64,000 bases of DNA from Marinagarivorans cellulosilyticus (GCF_021655555.1 NZ_AP023086.1:4680685-4744684), one strand, 5' to 3'; counted from the stretch's first letter, positions 47,454 through 56,236 are shown. Numbers and translations are program-made. Notes: generated by a model from the letters alone, not told the origin.

Positions 47454-47749
47454 AAGCTCACCAGTCTGCACGGGCACTCTGCCAAGCTGGTTGGTATTTA
47501 TCATGGGTTAAGGGCGATTATTCAAAGCCTTAAATTAACTACGCCGCAGTTGACCGCCAAAAAACGATGGGCACAGATTATTGCGATTATTATGGAAAAA
47601 ATTCTTGCTCAAAACGGTGCGGGCAACACAACTAGCCCACCACTTCTGCCTGTATAAACTTTAAGAATCCGCGACTACTCTCTTGGACACTAAATGCATA
47701 CTTTGGTGGGGCTAACTGCGGTTTTTAGGTTTATGGCGAAAGCTGTATT

Positions 47750-48236
47750 TTAAAGGCGTGTAATACGTGAGAGCTGCGTATAAAAAGCGCGGTATGCATC
47801 CGGGTAAATATAATCACTGATATTTTTTTCACCGAATTCAATATCCCATGCATCATCGTCGCACTCCTCATTTTCGTGCTCAATATCTTCGCGCTGCAGA
47901 CCACGTTGAGCGCGCTAGAGGCACGCGCGACGCTGACGGGTCGCGATTCCATAATTGTTGAATGTGGTCCCTGACCGTGGCACTTTGTGTGAATTGCCTT
48001 ATTGCGCCAAAGAGCATAAAACTTTCCATCGACAGCGACTGAAAAATATTATCGGAAAAGCGGACTTTGGCTAATGCATTTTTAATGGGGCCGAAGAGGT
48101 CACTCATAACAGTATTATCGGTGAGGGTTTCGGTTACTGAATCGGCGCGGCGTTGAATCATGGTTATGACATTCTCGTCAGGGTTGAAAAATAAAGATTT
48201 CCGGCCCCGGCTGGCGACAATGTTAAGTGGTTTCAT
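47750..48236 (-). pseudogene. Transposase fragment (IS4-like N-terminal part), frameshifted
   Basis: From ATG 48236 a frame reads MKPLNIVASRGRKSLFFN and then MIQRRADSVTETLTDNTVMS and SVMESF-like helices up to ARSTWSAA, resembling the N-terminus of IS4-family transposases. A frameshift near 47890 leads to EDIEHENEECDDDAWDIEFG and YPDAYRAFYTQLSRITRL, ending at 47750. It has no catalytic core: a truncated remnant ending where the IS1380-like element begins. Confidence 0.6.
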
Positions 48237-48554
48237 GGTTTTTTCTAAACTATTTGGCTTAAGCGTTACACTTTAAAGCCGTTTCTCAGTTAATTTTGGG
48301 TGGTCACATGCGCATTATATAATGCGTAATAAAATCCCATTAAAATATCGATCTCTAAGCGTTTTCTGAGTTAGCGAACAGCAGCCTGCGGCTCAAGTAC
48401 AGTTTTAACAGCGCTTTAGCCGTATCGACCGGACACCGATACTTTATGAATGAAATGTGTCCGGATTTGTTGACCAGAACAGGTTTTGCAAAATATCGAG
48501 GAGCCAAAACCTGTAAGCCGCTATCGCGGACAAAGTGTATTTTTAGAGACACCC
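48237..48554. other. Intergenic region downstream of the GH6-like gene
   Basis: A 318-base stretch with two inverted repeats: CAGGTTTTG/CAAAACCTG (48482-48515 region) and a quasi-palindrome TATCGACCGGACACCGATA at 48423-48441 that is nearly the reverse complement of 42905-42923. A frame of 65 codons on - at 48355-48552 shows no recognisable protein and is not called. Confidence 0.4.
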
Positions 48555-50666
48555 TTAAGTCTCATCATTAATTGGGCTAAGCAAACGAGGCCACGCATAA
48601 TTAATCAACTGTATAAAGTGTGCTTCAAACCACTGCCCGCCAGAAGGGGGAGCTGGCATTGCAGCTTCGGAAGCGCAGCCATAATACTCATCCTCCATTT
48701 CGTCACCGTCAGATTCGCCTGGTGGTTTAAACCAGTAAAATGCCTGAATATAACTTCGATCCATATCAGGACTTGCAGTGGGGAATTGTCCCATACCCGC
48801 CATTTTTAGATTACACCAAGAGTTCTGCGAACCGCGATTATCTAATAAGTATTCTTTGCCATAACCAATTTCGCTAGGTCGATCAGGCCGACCCCAACCG
48901 TTTCTAGAAGAGTCGACAATAAAAGATGTCGGTAAGGAAGGGAAAACGGCCGCCTCATTCCTTAAGGAATCAATATAGCCAACTATAGAAAGCCTAGAAA
49001 CTTCGCTCCGGTAGACATCATCAATAAATGGTTCTTCATACGCAATATAATTTAGCGTATTAGCAACAAAACCCTCAACCTGTGGTTCAACTGCTCCACC
49101 GAATTGACCAGCAAGCTCTAAGACTTCATTAGCTACATTCATCAAAGCAGCTTTTTTACTTATAGAATCAACCCACTCTGGCGTTGAAACATCTAAATAA
49201 GTATAAATATTTGAGCCTTGCGAAAGCCGTCCAATGGCGTAGGCCAGATTATCCTTATAATACTGCTCAAATACGGCGGGCGCGCTATCTGAAGCCGGAT
49301 TGCGACTTACTGCTTGATCAGCAAGTTTGGCCAAGGTATGTGGTTCTAACAGCACAACAAATCGAATCTCTGGTGCCGACGCCATCAGTGCCGCGACGGT
49401 ATCAATAAATTTCCTGTAACCTAACTCTCCCTGCGCGCTCAAATCAAAATCACCGGCCCCGCCTGCGCGACTACCAAATTCACGACCTGGGATGTTATAG
49501 ATCGTCAAAGTCATGGTCATCGGCGCTTCATGCGTTACCCCTAAAGCACTAACAATATGATCAACCAAGTTAAATTGGCCACCGCCTTCTACGCCGCAGG
49601 GCTTCTCAACATCTGCTACCCAAATTGATGTCGATTGCGTTTTCACAAGCTCCATGGCTGCAGCTAACTGAGGATCACCAATATCTACCCGCGTCGATTC
49701 AACACGACTTTCAAAATTCGGGTCCACATATAAATCAGCCCCAACATAAGGGTTATCAACACGCGCAGGGAAAACACCATCACTCGGGAAAACACCATTA
49801 CAGGCATCCTCAAAACGCAATGGAATAGCACTTTGCTCGCTTGAGGATGTCACCGAAGATGATGACGAAGACGATATCGCTAAAGATGACGGAATGTTAA
49901 CCCCAACAGATGAGGAGCTCACGGAAACTGCGCTAGAAGCCCCAGCTAATACTTCACTCGCAATAACAAACGTTAAGGTTTCAGTTTTACCGTTTGAAGA
50001 AAACTCTAAATGTAAATAACGACTTAGATCCTCTCCAGATTGAAGCACCGTAATTGGGACATTCAACAGATTGTCATTCACCTCAAGCGCTATTTGTTCA
50101 TTTAAACGATAATCAACACCCGCAACCGCAGTACCGCCTAAAGGCCTAACCGACACTGCCGTACCATTAGTAAGACCTTTCACCGTCAATTGAATACTCG
50201 TGCTCCCCGTGTTTAGCAGCGTAGAGACTGGCCGAAACACCTGAGTTAGCGGCAAAACGGTAACCACTTGGCCTCCCGTTGAGGTTAACAAACCATCACT
50301 AATGGAAACCTCAAAAGTAAGCGTCTGAACCTCATCCACATATGGCACCACCACCTGTGCATTCAATGCTTGGCGATCGATGATTAAAGCTTCAGGTCCA
50401 TCAACCTGCGTCCAAGTAATTGATATTTCTCGATCATCCAGAGTGTACGCATCCAAACGCGCCATCACACCGCTATCGGCGTACTCTTGTTTCTTTACAT
50501 AAATACGGGCATCGCATGTATCGGAAGTTCCCTCGAAGCCCACCTGTAAATATTCTCCATCACTGCTTGAGCAGCCCACTTTTTGCGCTGTTTGATTATC
50601 ATTACAAGCGCTTAAAAGAAAAAGCGCAGCCGCTAAAGGTAATATATTTTTGATTAATGCGCCCAT
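48555..50666 (-). CDS. GH6-like lipoprotein with altered catalytic acid
   Basis: A 703-residue lipoprotein (lipobox LLSAC, Cys21). It has an Ig-like region, a Calx-beta-like module (about 145-235), a polyserine linker (about 244-278) and a GH6 fold (about 285-695): YVGADLYVDPNFES, YNIPGREFG, EPHTLAKLAD, ANTLNYIAYEEPF, SFIVDSSRNGWGRP, SWCNLKMAGMG, FYWFKPPGESDG, GQWFEAHFIQLI. The general acid of GH6 is the Asp of EPD (Asp221 of T. reesei Cel6A); here residue 443 is His (codon 49338-49340). The nearby RDC Asp is Glu396. The KPGGE-x-DG loop Asp is kept (Asp653). Hydrolytic activity is doubtful; glycan binding or another chemistry is possible. The upstream barrel gene ends 1 base before it. Confidence 0.85.
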   Translation of the reverse strand: MGALIKNILPLAAALFLLSACNDNQTAQKVGCSSSDGEYLQVGFEGTSDTCDARIYVKKQEYADSGVMARLDAYTLDDREISITWTQVDGPEALIIDRQALNAQVVVPYVDEVQTLTFEVSISDGLLTSTGGQVVTVLPLTQVFRPVSTLLNTGSTSIQLTVKGLTNGTAVSVRPLGGTAVAGVDYRLNEQIALEVNDNLLNVPITVLQSGEDLSRYLHLEFSSNGKTETLTFVIASEVLAGASSAVSVSSSSVGVNIPSSLAISSSSSSSVTSSSEQSAIPLRFEDACNGVFPSDGVFPARVDNPYVGADLYVDPNFESRVESTRVDIGDPQLAAAMELVKTQSTSIWVADVEKPCGVEGGGQFNLVDHIVSALGVTHEAPMTMTLTIYNIPGREFGSRAGGAGDFDLSAQGELGYRKFIDTVAALMASAPEIRFVVLLEPHTLAKLADQAVSRNPASDSAPAVFEQYYKDNLAYAIGRLSQGSNIYTYLDVSTPEWVDSISKKAALMNVANEVLELAGQFGGAVEPQVEGFVANTLNYIAYEEPFIDDVYRSEVSRLSIVGYIDSLRNEAAVFPSLPTSFIVDSSRNGWGRPDRPSEIGYGKEYLLDNRGSQNSWCNLKMAGMGQFPTASPDMDRSYIQAFYWFKPPGESDGDEMEDEYYGCASEAAMPAPPSGGQWFEAHFIQLINYAWPRLLSPINDET

Positions 50667-50667
50667 T

Positions 50668-52035
50668 TTATAGCTCCTTCCTAAAGCCTAATTGCACGGT
50701 ATTGCTGCTGTAGTTTTCTTGCTGCAATAAACTTTGTACGTTAAAAAATACCGCCCAACCACGCGGTAATACTAACGATGCGCCGGCATCCACTAGCATG
50801 TGGTTTTTATCGATTTCACTCGCAGTTAATTCAAACGCTTGCCCGCCGGAATAGCCGTTAATACCGCGTTGGCCAGAATTAATGACTTGCTCTGCAGTAA
50901 TGGCAAAACGTGGTAAAAATACGCCCCAATTAAAATTAATGGCTCGGTCTATGTGTAAACTTAAACCGCTTTGTAATAAGCGTGTTTTTTGGCTACTGAA
51001 GCTGCTAGGTGTGGGGTTAGCGCTGGACTTTTCTTCGATATAAGCCTCAACAAACTGGCTTTGGTAATTAAGCGATAAACCCGGAATAAATTGCCAACCG
51101 CCTTTACGGAAGGTGTATTGCCCTTTAACAAAGGCAAAGCGGTTATTACCCGCGCTATCGGCGTATTCAAAGCTGTAATCTAAACTGGAGTAGCCCAACT
51201 GCGCTTGCACATTAAAGGCATCGTCGCGGTAGCTGGCAAAACCCAAAATACTCACATCAGACATATCAAAGTCGCCATTGCCTTTACCGTCGCTGCCGGT
51301 ACCCGCAAATTCAACCGAGCTGTTCGAAAAACCTAGGGCGGCACCGGCCACCCAGTTTTCGCGCCATAAAACATCGGCGCCGATGGTGGCGCCATTTAAG
51401 TTATCTTTGTAACCGCTTTGCAATTCGCCGTTATTCATATCGCCAGCATCCTGCTCGCCGCTGCGCATATTTACGCTAGCGAAGATCCCGCCGAAAGCAA
51501 AATCGCCATCCCCTGCCGCACCGCCCAATGTGCCGTTTAATCGCGCGACTTCTTTTTCATTAAGTGATGCATAACTGCCGCCATCTAAAAATAACGAAAC
51601 CGCATCGCGGTGGCTGCGCATGACATTGTTTGCAGCCTTGGGCGCCGCTTGCGCAATACTGGCAGCCTCGACAACACCTTCCTCGGCAACCACTGTAATA
51701 ATTACCTGCGCCGTATCGCGCTCGCCGGCACTATTTTCGATGGTGTAGGTAAAACTATCGGCGCCATAAAAGCCATCGTTTGGCTGGTAGCGTAAACCAC
51801 CGCCCTCTGCCTGCGTTACAGCACCATGGGTGGCCGCCGTATTCCCAACAATGGTTAAACCATCTTGGTCGGTGGAATCGTTAAAAAGCACATCTATTAC
51901 CACGGCCGTGTCTTGCGGCACTTGGCGATAATCATCTGCGGCATTGATGGCCGCAAAGGCAGGGGTTGTAAGTAAAAATGCAGTTGAAGCAAGCGCAAAA
52001 CGCGCCCTATTGAGCAATAACATAAAAACGTCCAT
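50668..52035 (-). CDS. Ig/cadherin-like domain plus autotransporter-type beta-barrel, paralogue 1
   Basis: A 455-residue outer-membrane protein with a Sec signal peptide (AFLLTTPAFAAINAADD). One cadherin/VCBS-like module (about 30-120; YQPNDGFYGADSFTYTIENS) is followed by a ~280-residue barrel with alternating strands (GATIGADVLWRENWVAGAAL, QFIPGLSLNYQSQFVEAYI, LVLPRGWAVFFNVQSL) ending GFRKEL. It resembles autotransporter barrels but has no long passenger. The GH6-like gene follows after one base, so they are probably co-expressed and could form a surface pair. Two paralogues lie upstream. Confidence 0.75.
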   Translation of the reverse strand: MDVFMLLLNRARFALASTAFLLTTPAFAAINAADDYRQVPQDTAVVIDVLFNDSTDQDGLTIVGNTAATHGAVTQAEGGGLRYQPNDGFYGADSFTYTIENSAGERDTAQVIITVVAEEGVVEAASIAQAAPKAANNVMRSHRDAVSLFLDGGSYASLNEKEVARLNGTLGGAAGDGDFAFGGIFASVNMRSGEQDAGDMNNGELQSGYKDNLNGATIGADVLWRENWVAGAALGFSNSSVEFAGTGSDGKGNGDFDMSDVSILGFASYRDDAFNVQAQLGYSSLDYSFEYADSAGNNRFAFVKGQYTFRKGGWQFIPGLSLNYQSQFVEAYIEEKSSANPTPSSFSSQKTRLLQSGLSLHIDRAINFNWGVFLPRFAITAEQVINSGQRGINGYSGGQAFELTASEIDKNHMLVDAGASLVLPRGWAVFFNVQSLLQQENYSSNTVQLGFRKEL

Positions 52036-52485
52036 TTAATAACAACGTAAAAACGAGAGAGCTGACAGCATAGATACCGTCTCTAAAAAAGCATAAAGAA
52101 TAAAAATCTTAAATCTTTAGGTTTACCATAACCCGAGCGATAATTTCGAAGAAACCACCGTCTGTAATACTAAGTTCAGGCACAATTATTGTCGTGACGG
52201 GCTTAGTTTAGGAACCTCTTAACCGATTAGCGCAGGCAATTATAGATTTTGAGTGCGCACTTTATACTTATTGGCTAGATCCCGGCAATGCCAAAGCTCC
52301 ACCAAAAAGTGCTTTTCCTCACAAAAGTACTGACTCAAAAGCGCTACAACAGCCCCACTGTAGCACTAAGTGATTCATGCATTTTTTTGGGCGGGGCAGC
52401 AATTTGCTGAGCAACCAAATTGTACCCGTTATTTAGAGGCGCCCTGTAGTAAAATATGACTAACATTCACACCCCCAAACAGCAA
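52036..52485. other. Intergenic region between barrel paralogues
   Basis: A 450-base stretch holding the promoter region of the paralogue-1/GH6-like operon and the downstream end of paralogue 2. A small palindrome (CAGCAATTTGCTG near 52408) is visible. No gene, terminator with T-run or known regulatory motif was found. Confidence 0.4.
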
Positions 52486-53817
52486 TCAAAACGCCTTGCG
52501 CAGCCCAAGCTCCCAACTCACAGATCGATATTGATCACTCGCGACTAAGGTACGCGCATTAATAAAGCCTGCTAGGCCATTCGGCCAAATAATAGAGCTG
52601 CCGATATCAATATTGGCACTTTGCTTTTCTGTCGTGGCGGATAGGTTCGCAAGCTTATCATTACTACTTAATTGCTGATTGTACGTTGCCATAATACGCG
52701 GTAGTACAATACCCCAATCAAAGTTAAAGCTTTTATCTACAGCAAGAGAAAACAGCATTTTCGTTTCTCGTTGGCGAATAGTTGCATCAAGGGTTACGAG
52801 CGATTGCGCGCTTTGCTGGTCGAGTTGTTGTGATTGATATTTAAGCGCAAGCCCGGGCGTTACTCGCCAACCATTGGTCTGCCATAAATAATAACCATTA
52901 AGTAGTGCATACTGACTATCAAATTCCAATATGGCTTGCTGGCAGCTTTTCGCACTTGCACAGTTATTGTCATCAAACTTCGCTGCACTGTAACCGATTT
53001 GCGCGTCTGCCTGCCAAGCATCCGAGTTAAACCCCACAAATGCAATAAATGTTTTTTTTGCCATATCATAATCTGGGCGCGCAGTATTCTCACCACCGGC
53101 GCGCTGCTCACCATCACTATAGCCAAGCGCACTACCCATAAACCAATACTCATTAACTGTATAATCAAAACCGAGTGTTGCACCAGTAATATCAGCTTCC
53201 AAGCCTGGTACTTTTTTAGATTCCAAGCCTTGCCGTTTTAGGCTAACAAAAACACCCGCCTTCACCCCACGACTGTCTCCCGCAGCACCGCCCTGCCTTG
53301 GGCGCCAATAAGCCATATTGCGCAATATGCGATGCTCCGAATTACGTAAGGTTAAGAATTGACTAATCGAGTAACTATGGCCATCAAGGGCAGCGGCGGT
53401 TGAATACATAAACTGCTTAATGGGCGCGACATTATCAAGGCTAGGGCTATCCAACGCCGCATCGGACTCGGGGTCGATAAACTCAATGGTGACATCACCG
53501 CGGGAGGATTCCCGCGAATCATCGACCACTAGGTAGTAAAATGAAACCGTGCCAACAAAGTCCTCATGCGGCTTTATTTCGAGATCCCCATTCACACTAA
53601 AATCTCTAAAAACATTAGACGACGGTCCCAAAGCACCGAGTAATAGCACCCCCTCACCCGTATCATTCGCGAGCACGTTAAGAGTAACCACTTCGTTCTT
53701 TAAGGCCACCACATTGTCGGGGTTGGTTGTAGGTGCGGCCAGCACATTCCGCGCCGTCAACAGCAGAATAAAAAACGCCATTACTTGTATTAAAAGGTAA
53801 CCACTGAATATTTTCAC
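52486..53817 (-). CDS. Ig/cadherin-like domain plus autotransporter-type beta-barrel, paralogue 2
   Basis: A 443-residue protein with signal peptide (AFFILLLTARNVLAAPT). The Ig-like module (NPDNVVALKNEVVTLNVLAN, VLLLGALGPSSN, IKPHEDFVGTVSFYY) is near-identical to that of the gene at 57577. The barrel (TGATLGFDYTVNEYWFMGSA, GYSAAKFDDNNCASA, RVTPGLALKYQSQQLDQQ) ends in LGLRKAF with the C-terminal Phe expected for BAM insertion. It has no separate passenger. Unlike paralogue 1, no enzyme gene follows it. Confidence 0.75.
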   Translation of the reverse strand: MKIFSGYLLIQVMAFFILLLTARNVLAAPTTNPDNVVALKNEVVTLNVLANDTGEGVLLLGALGPSSNVFRDFSVNGDLEIKPHEDFVGTVSFYYLVVDDSRESSRGDVTIEFIDPESDAALDSPSLDNVAPIKQFMYSTAAALDGHSYSISQFLTLRNSEHRILRNMAYWRPRQGGAAGDSRGVKAGVFVSLKRQGLESKKVPGLEADITGATLGFDYTVNEYWFMGSALGYSDGEQRAGGENTARPDYDMAKKTFIAFVGFNSDAWQADAQIGYSAAKFDDNNCASAKSCQQAILEFDSQYALLNGYYLWQTNGWRVTPGLALKYQSQQLDQQSAQSLVTLDATIRQRETKMLFSLAVDKSFNFDWGIVLPRIMATYNQQLSSNDKLANLSATTEKQSANIDIGSSIIWPNGLAGFINARTLVASDQYRSVSWELGLRKAF

Positions 53818-53888
53818 CTAACAATCCTTATTGATGAATCGTTTGAATCATGAAAGGCAAGCTGTACCCCTCCATTTAAAACTCGCAT

Positions 53889-54758
53889 TTAACTTTCTGC
53901 CGGCCACTGCAACGGTGCCAAGGTTTCACTGACTGCCATTTTCAAGTCGGGGTTTTCGGCTTTAACTTTATCGTAGGCTTGTTGGTTTTTATCAGAGAGT
54001 GTGATGGTAATAGATTGAATAATGCTTTCCATAAGTTCTAATACTGGAGTGTTATCAATGCGAAAACGCTCTTGTCCAACGTGCGCAAACTCGCATTGAC
54101 CGTTTCTAATGTTAGTCGCTTGAACCCATGAACCAAACGTAAAAGAAAAACGCAACATATGTTTATCGGTAATAGGTACGACAATATGATGGTCACGCGT
54201 GTTAGGCATATGAAATGGCGCAACATCAAAGCGGGCGCCGAAAACCGATAAACTTTTTAGAGACTTCCAATTAGCAGGTGCTAACCAATCGGCTTTATTG
54301 TTATCGTGTTTGTGCCCGTAATAATCGGTTAGGTATTTACACAACTCATACTCAAAAGCGCGCGGGTGAAATAACGACTCAGGTACATTTTTAGCGTCGG
54401 CTTTTTCATAATTGCGTGTAATTACTACTGCGGCACATTGTAATTGAGAAACCCCACCAATAAACCACGGACCATAAAAAGCCCACTCTCTTGCAAGAGT
54501 CAGTAATTCCAACCAGTTTTGGTTAGGCATTCGACTTTCAGATACTGACCTGCAAACTAAATCATTATTCTTATCTATATGTCGAACTTGCCCACTATAC
54601 GCATTCTTGGGAGAGTGTCTCGGTGCCTTGAACGCGATAGTATTATCACCTAAGGTTAACGTTAGGTTTTGCGCCCAAGCAAAGTTTGGCCCTTGCATAT
54701 CGCACGGGCCTTTGCGGGAGCGTAATTTTAGGCTGGAGTACTTTAAATAATTTCGCAT
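53889..54758 (-). CDS. Hypothetical protein, partner of the 54758-55990 gene
   Basis: A 289-residue cytoplasmic-looking protein without signal peptide: GPNFAWAQNLTLTLGDNTIA, WAFYGPWFIGGVSQLQCAAV, then APFHMPNTRDHHIVVPITDK. I do not recognise it. Its ATG overlaps the stop of the upstream gene by one base (TAATG), so the two are translationally coupled. Together they are placed between two barrel paralogues on the same strand. A chaperone, adaptor or immunity role is possible from context but unsupported. Confidence 0.6.
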   Translation of the reverse strand: MRNYLKYSSLKLRSRKGPCDMQGPNFAWAQNLTLTLGDNTIAFKAPRHSPKNAYSGQVRHIDKNNDLVCRSVSESRMPNQNWLELLTLAREWAFYGPWFIGGVSQLQCAAVVITRNYEKADAKNVPESLFHPRAFEYELCKYLTDYYGHKHDNNKADWLAPANWKSLKSLSVFGARFDVAPFHMPNTRDHHIVVPITDKHMLRFSFTFGSWVQATNIRNGQCEFAHVGQERFRIDNTPVLELMESIIQSITITLSDKNQQAYDKVKAENPDLKMAVSETLAPLQWPAES

Positions 54759-55990
54759 TAAAACTTACTCTTCACTCGGTCATAAAAAGCGGGCATTTTA
54801 GCCTCGACGACTTTTGCCCCGACCGCCGCACCACCTAATACTTTTCCGGCTGCGGCAGCCGCGGCACCTAATGCGGTTAAAAACGGTAATGCAGCAGCAG
54901 GGGCCACCATACTTACACCCACTCCACCAGCAACAGTCGCCAAAGTTGCTCCTAAGCCCTGAATACTCTTACCTTGAGCAATAATATCCGCTCCAGCTTT
55001 AAACGCGCTGTAGTCGCTTTCATGCTTTAAACGATCTAAAATCACACGTAATTGTCCTTGATTTGCCACAACATCAAACATATGGGCACTACTGAATTTA
55101 CGGTCAAGCTTTAAACCCACCGCATGCGCAGCCTCCAACGCTTTATGGGGCGCGCTTGTGGGGCGATATAAAAACACATAATGATTATCAAGCTTTACGC
55201 CTTGCGCGGCTAAAATCGTCATTGCCTGAGTTAACACCGCCGAACCACCAAATTCACTAATCCAGCGCACGCCATTCACCTTACGGGCGTCATGCATAGT
55301 TTTAGCTAACAACAATGCCGAACCATAAAGATCCTTATTGTTATTTGGCTTAATTGCTTGCTGATAATTTTTAAGGCCACCTAAACTGCCGAGGTTAGGG
55401 GTGTAGTGGAAATCAAAACCTCCGGAATCGACATAAGTCGCGCCGCCAGATATAGGCGAGTTAGCTAAACGCGGTGCAATTTCGCCCGCAGCAGTTTTTG
55501 GCTCATCGTGATTGGCATCACCGATTGCCACAAGCCTATTTTCTTTGGCAAGAGTTAGACCAGACTTTACAAAATCAGCGTCCCAACTCACCCCTCTTTT
55601 ATCTGCCCGATAAAGCCCTGGCGCATCGCCACGTTTTTGCAACTCAAAATAATCTAGGTCCGCTTTAAAGTCCAAAACCTTAAAACCATCATTAGCCAGC
55701 TTTTCTACGGTGACCTTACAGCCCGGCAGTATCATCACAAATTCTTCATGCCCATTGCGCAATGCGGGGCCGGGTTTTACAAAAATATTGTTTTGATGCA
55801 AGCGGCCATTGACCAAAGAATGAACACCGTTAACACACAGACCCGCCCAATAGTTACCTCGGCGGGCAAGCTTGACCATTTCATGGTATACAGGCTCGGC
55901 TGTTGGGGTAATGCTAACGGGCTTGCCGGCGCTTTTACCTGCAATAATGATTTCGCGGCGGATGGTTTTGGGGCTACTGGTGTCCAGCAT
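54758..55990 (-). CDS. Hypothetical protein with C-terminal hydrophobic segment
   Basis: A 410-residue protein; ATG 55990 (MLDTSSPKTIRREIIIAGKS) follows AAGGAG at seven bases, so a longer upstream frame is rejected. A central part has short motifs such as YVDSGGFDFHYTPN and WISEFGGSAVLTQAMTILAA. The C-terminal 70 residues hold a Gly/Ala-rich hydrophobic hairpin (GATLATVAGGVGVSMVAPAA, LPFLTALGAAAAAAGKVLGG) that could insert in membranes. Family unknown. The layout (soluble body, glycine-rich hydrophobic hairpin, overlapped small partner gene) is reminiscent of effector/partner pairs. Confidence 0.6.
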   Translation of the reverse strand: MLDTSSPKTIRREIIIAGKSAGKPVSITPTAEPVYHEMVKLARRGNYWAGLCVNGVHSLVNGRLHQNNIFVKPGPALRNGHEEFVMILPGCKVTVEKLANDGFKVLDFKADLDYFELQKRGDAPGLYRADKRGVSWDADFVKSGLTLAKENRLVAIGDANHDEPKTAAGEIAPRLANSPISGGATYVDSGGFDFHYTPNLGSLGGLKNYQQAIKPNNNKDLYGSALLLAKTMHDARKVNGVRWISEFGGSAVLTQAMTILAAQGVKLDNHYVFLYRPTSAPHKALEAAHAVGLKLDRKFSSAHMFDVVANQGQLRVILDRLKHESDYSAFKAGADIIAQGKSIQGLGATLATVAGGVGVSMVAPAAALPFLTALGAAAAAAGKVLGGAAVGAKVVEAKMPAFYDRVKSKF

Positions 55991-56116
55991 GGTGAATCTC
56001 CTTTTCGATGGGATGCTTCTGGCTAATGAGAAGCGATTGAATAATACGATGGGCATTTTAGCGTTGGATGTTACTGATGGCCAGCGCCGTTAAACTCGCT
56101 GGCTTTAGCCCATAAA

Positions 56117-56175
56117 CCTAAAAACCGCAGTTGAACCATCAAAGTCTATTTTGGCTCTCAACTGCGGTTTCTAGG
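56117..56175. repeat. 59-bp mini-element (MITE-like) with IS1380-like ends
   Basis: Inverted repeats CCTAAAAACCGCAGTTGA (56117-56134) and TCAACTGCGGTTTCTAGG (56158-56175, one mismatch) match the ends of the IS at 42987-47729. A perfect 5-bp target duplication ATAAA flanks it (56112-56116 and 56176-56180). The 23-base core encodes nothing. Confidence 0.85.
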
Positions 56176-56180
56176 ATAAA

Positions 56181-56211
56181 AAAAGCGCAGCTCCTGAGGT
56201 GCTGCGCTTTT
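56181..56211 (-). terminator. Rho-independent terminator of the 57577 gene
   Basis: AAAAGCGCAGC (56181-56191) pairs with GCTGCGCTTTT (56201-56211); on the - strand it ends in a T-run. It lies 25 bases after the stop of the barrel gene and directly beside the mini-element. Confidence 0.85.
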
Positions 56212-56236
56212 TAAAAATATGATGCTTGCCGGCTGG

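Larger units (their letters stand above)
43049..47657 (+). pseudogene. IS1380-like transposase, broken
   Basis: The N-terminal 250 codons are intact (43049-43780): VLGSLFLSILSGHKRYAHL, then WILDVDTTIKPLYGHQ with the first catalytic Asp. A single missing base near 43778 (CGTGCGAT where CGTGGCGAT is expected) destroys the frame just at the second catalytic Asp (RGDIAWGSYKV). The sequence resumes (VMRELEHLKQPYLFKLKK), is split by the IS21 element within ...GWEA/KEDHLKL..., then shows in-frame stops at the expected positions in ESND*SG and FDELKN*WGW. The third catalytic region (YRDRADCENNFDEL) remains legible. An IS200 insertion splits the C-terminal part, which ends ...TTSPPLLPV at 47657. Confidence 0.88.
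42987..47729 (+). mobile_element. IS1380-like element, decayed and interrupted by two other ISs
   Basis: Terminal inverted repeats CCTAAAAACCGCAGTT (42987-43002) and AACTGCGGTTTTTAGG (47714-47729) are perfect. They are flanked by a 5-bp target duplication TTTAT (42982-42986 and 47730-47734). Ends starting CCT and a 5-bp A+T-rich duplication are typical of IS1380 relatives such as ISEcp1. Removing the IS21 (43933-46359 plus one target copy) and IS200 (about 46836-47453) insertions leaves about 1.7 kb with a single transposase, a normal size for the family. Confidence 0.9.

Noticed and set aside
48355..48552. 65-codon frame on the - strand downstream of the GH6-like gene
   Set aside because: No recognisable protein features, and it overlaps inverted repeats; probably chance.
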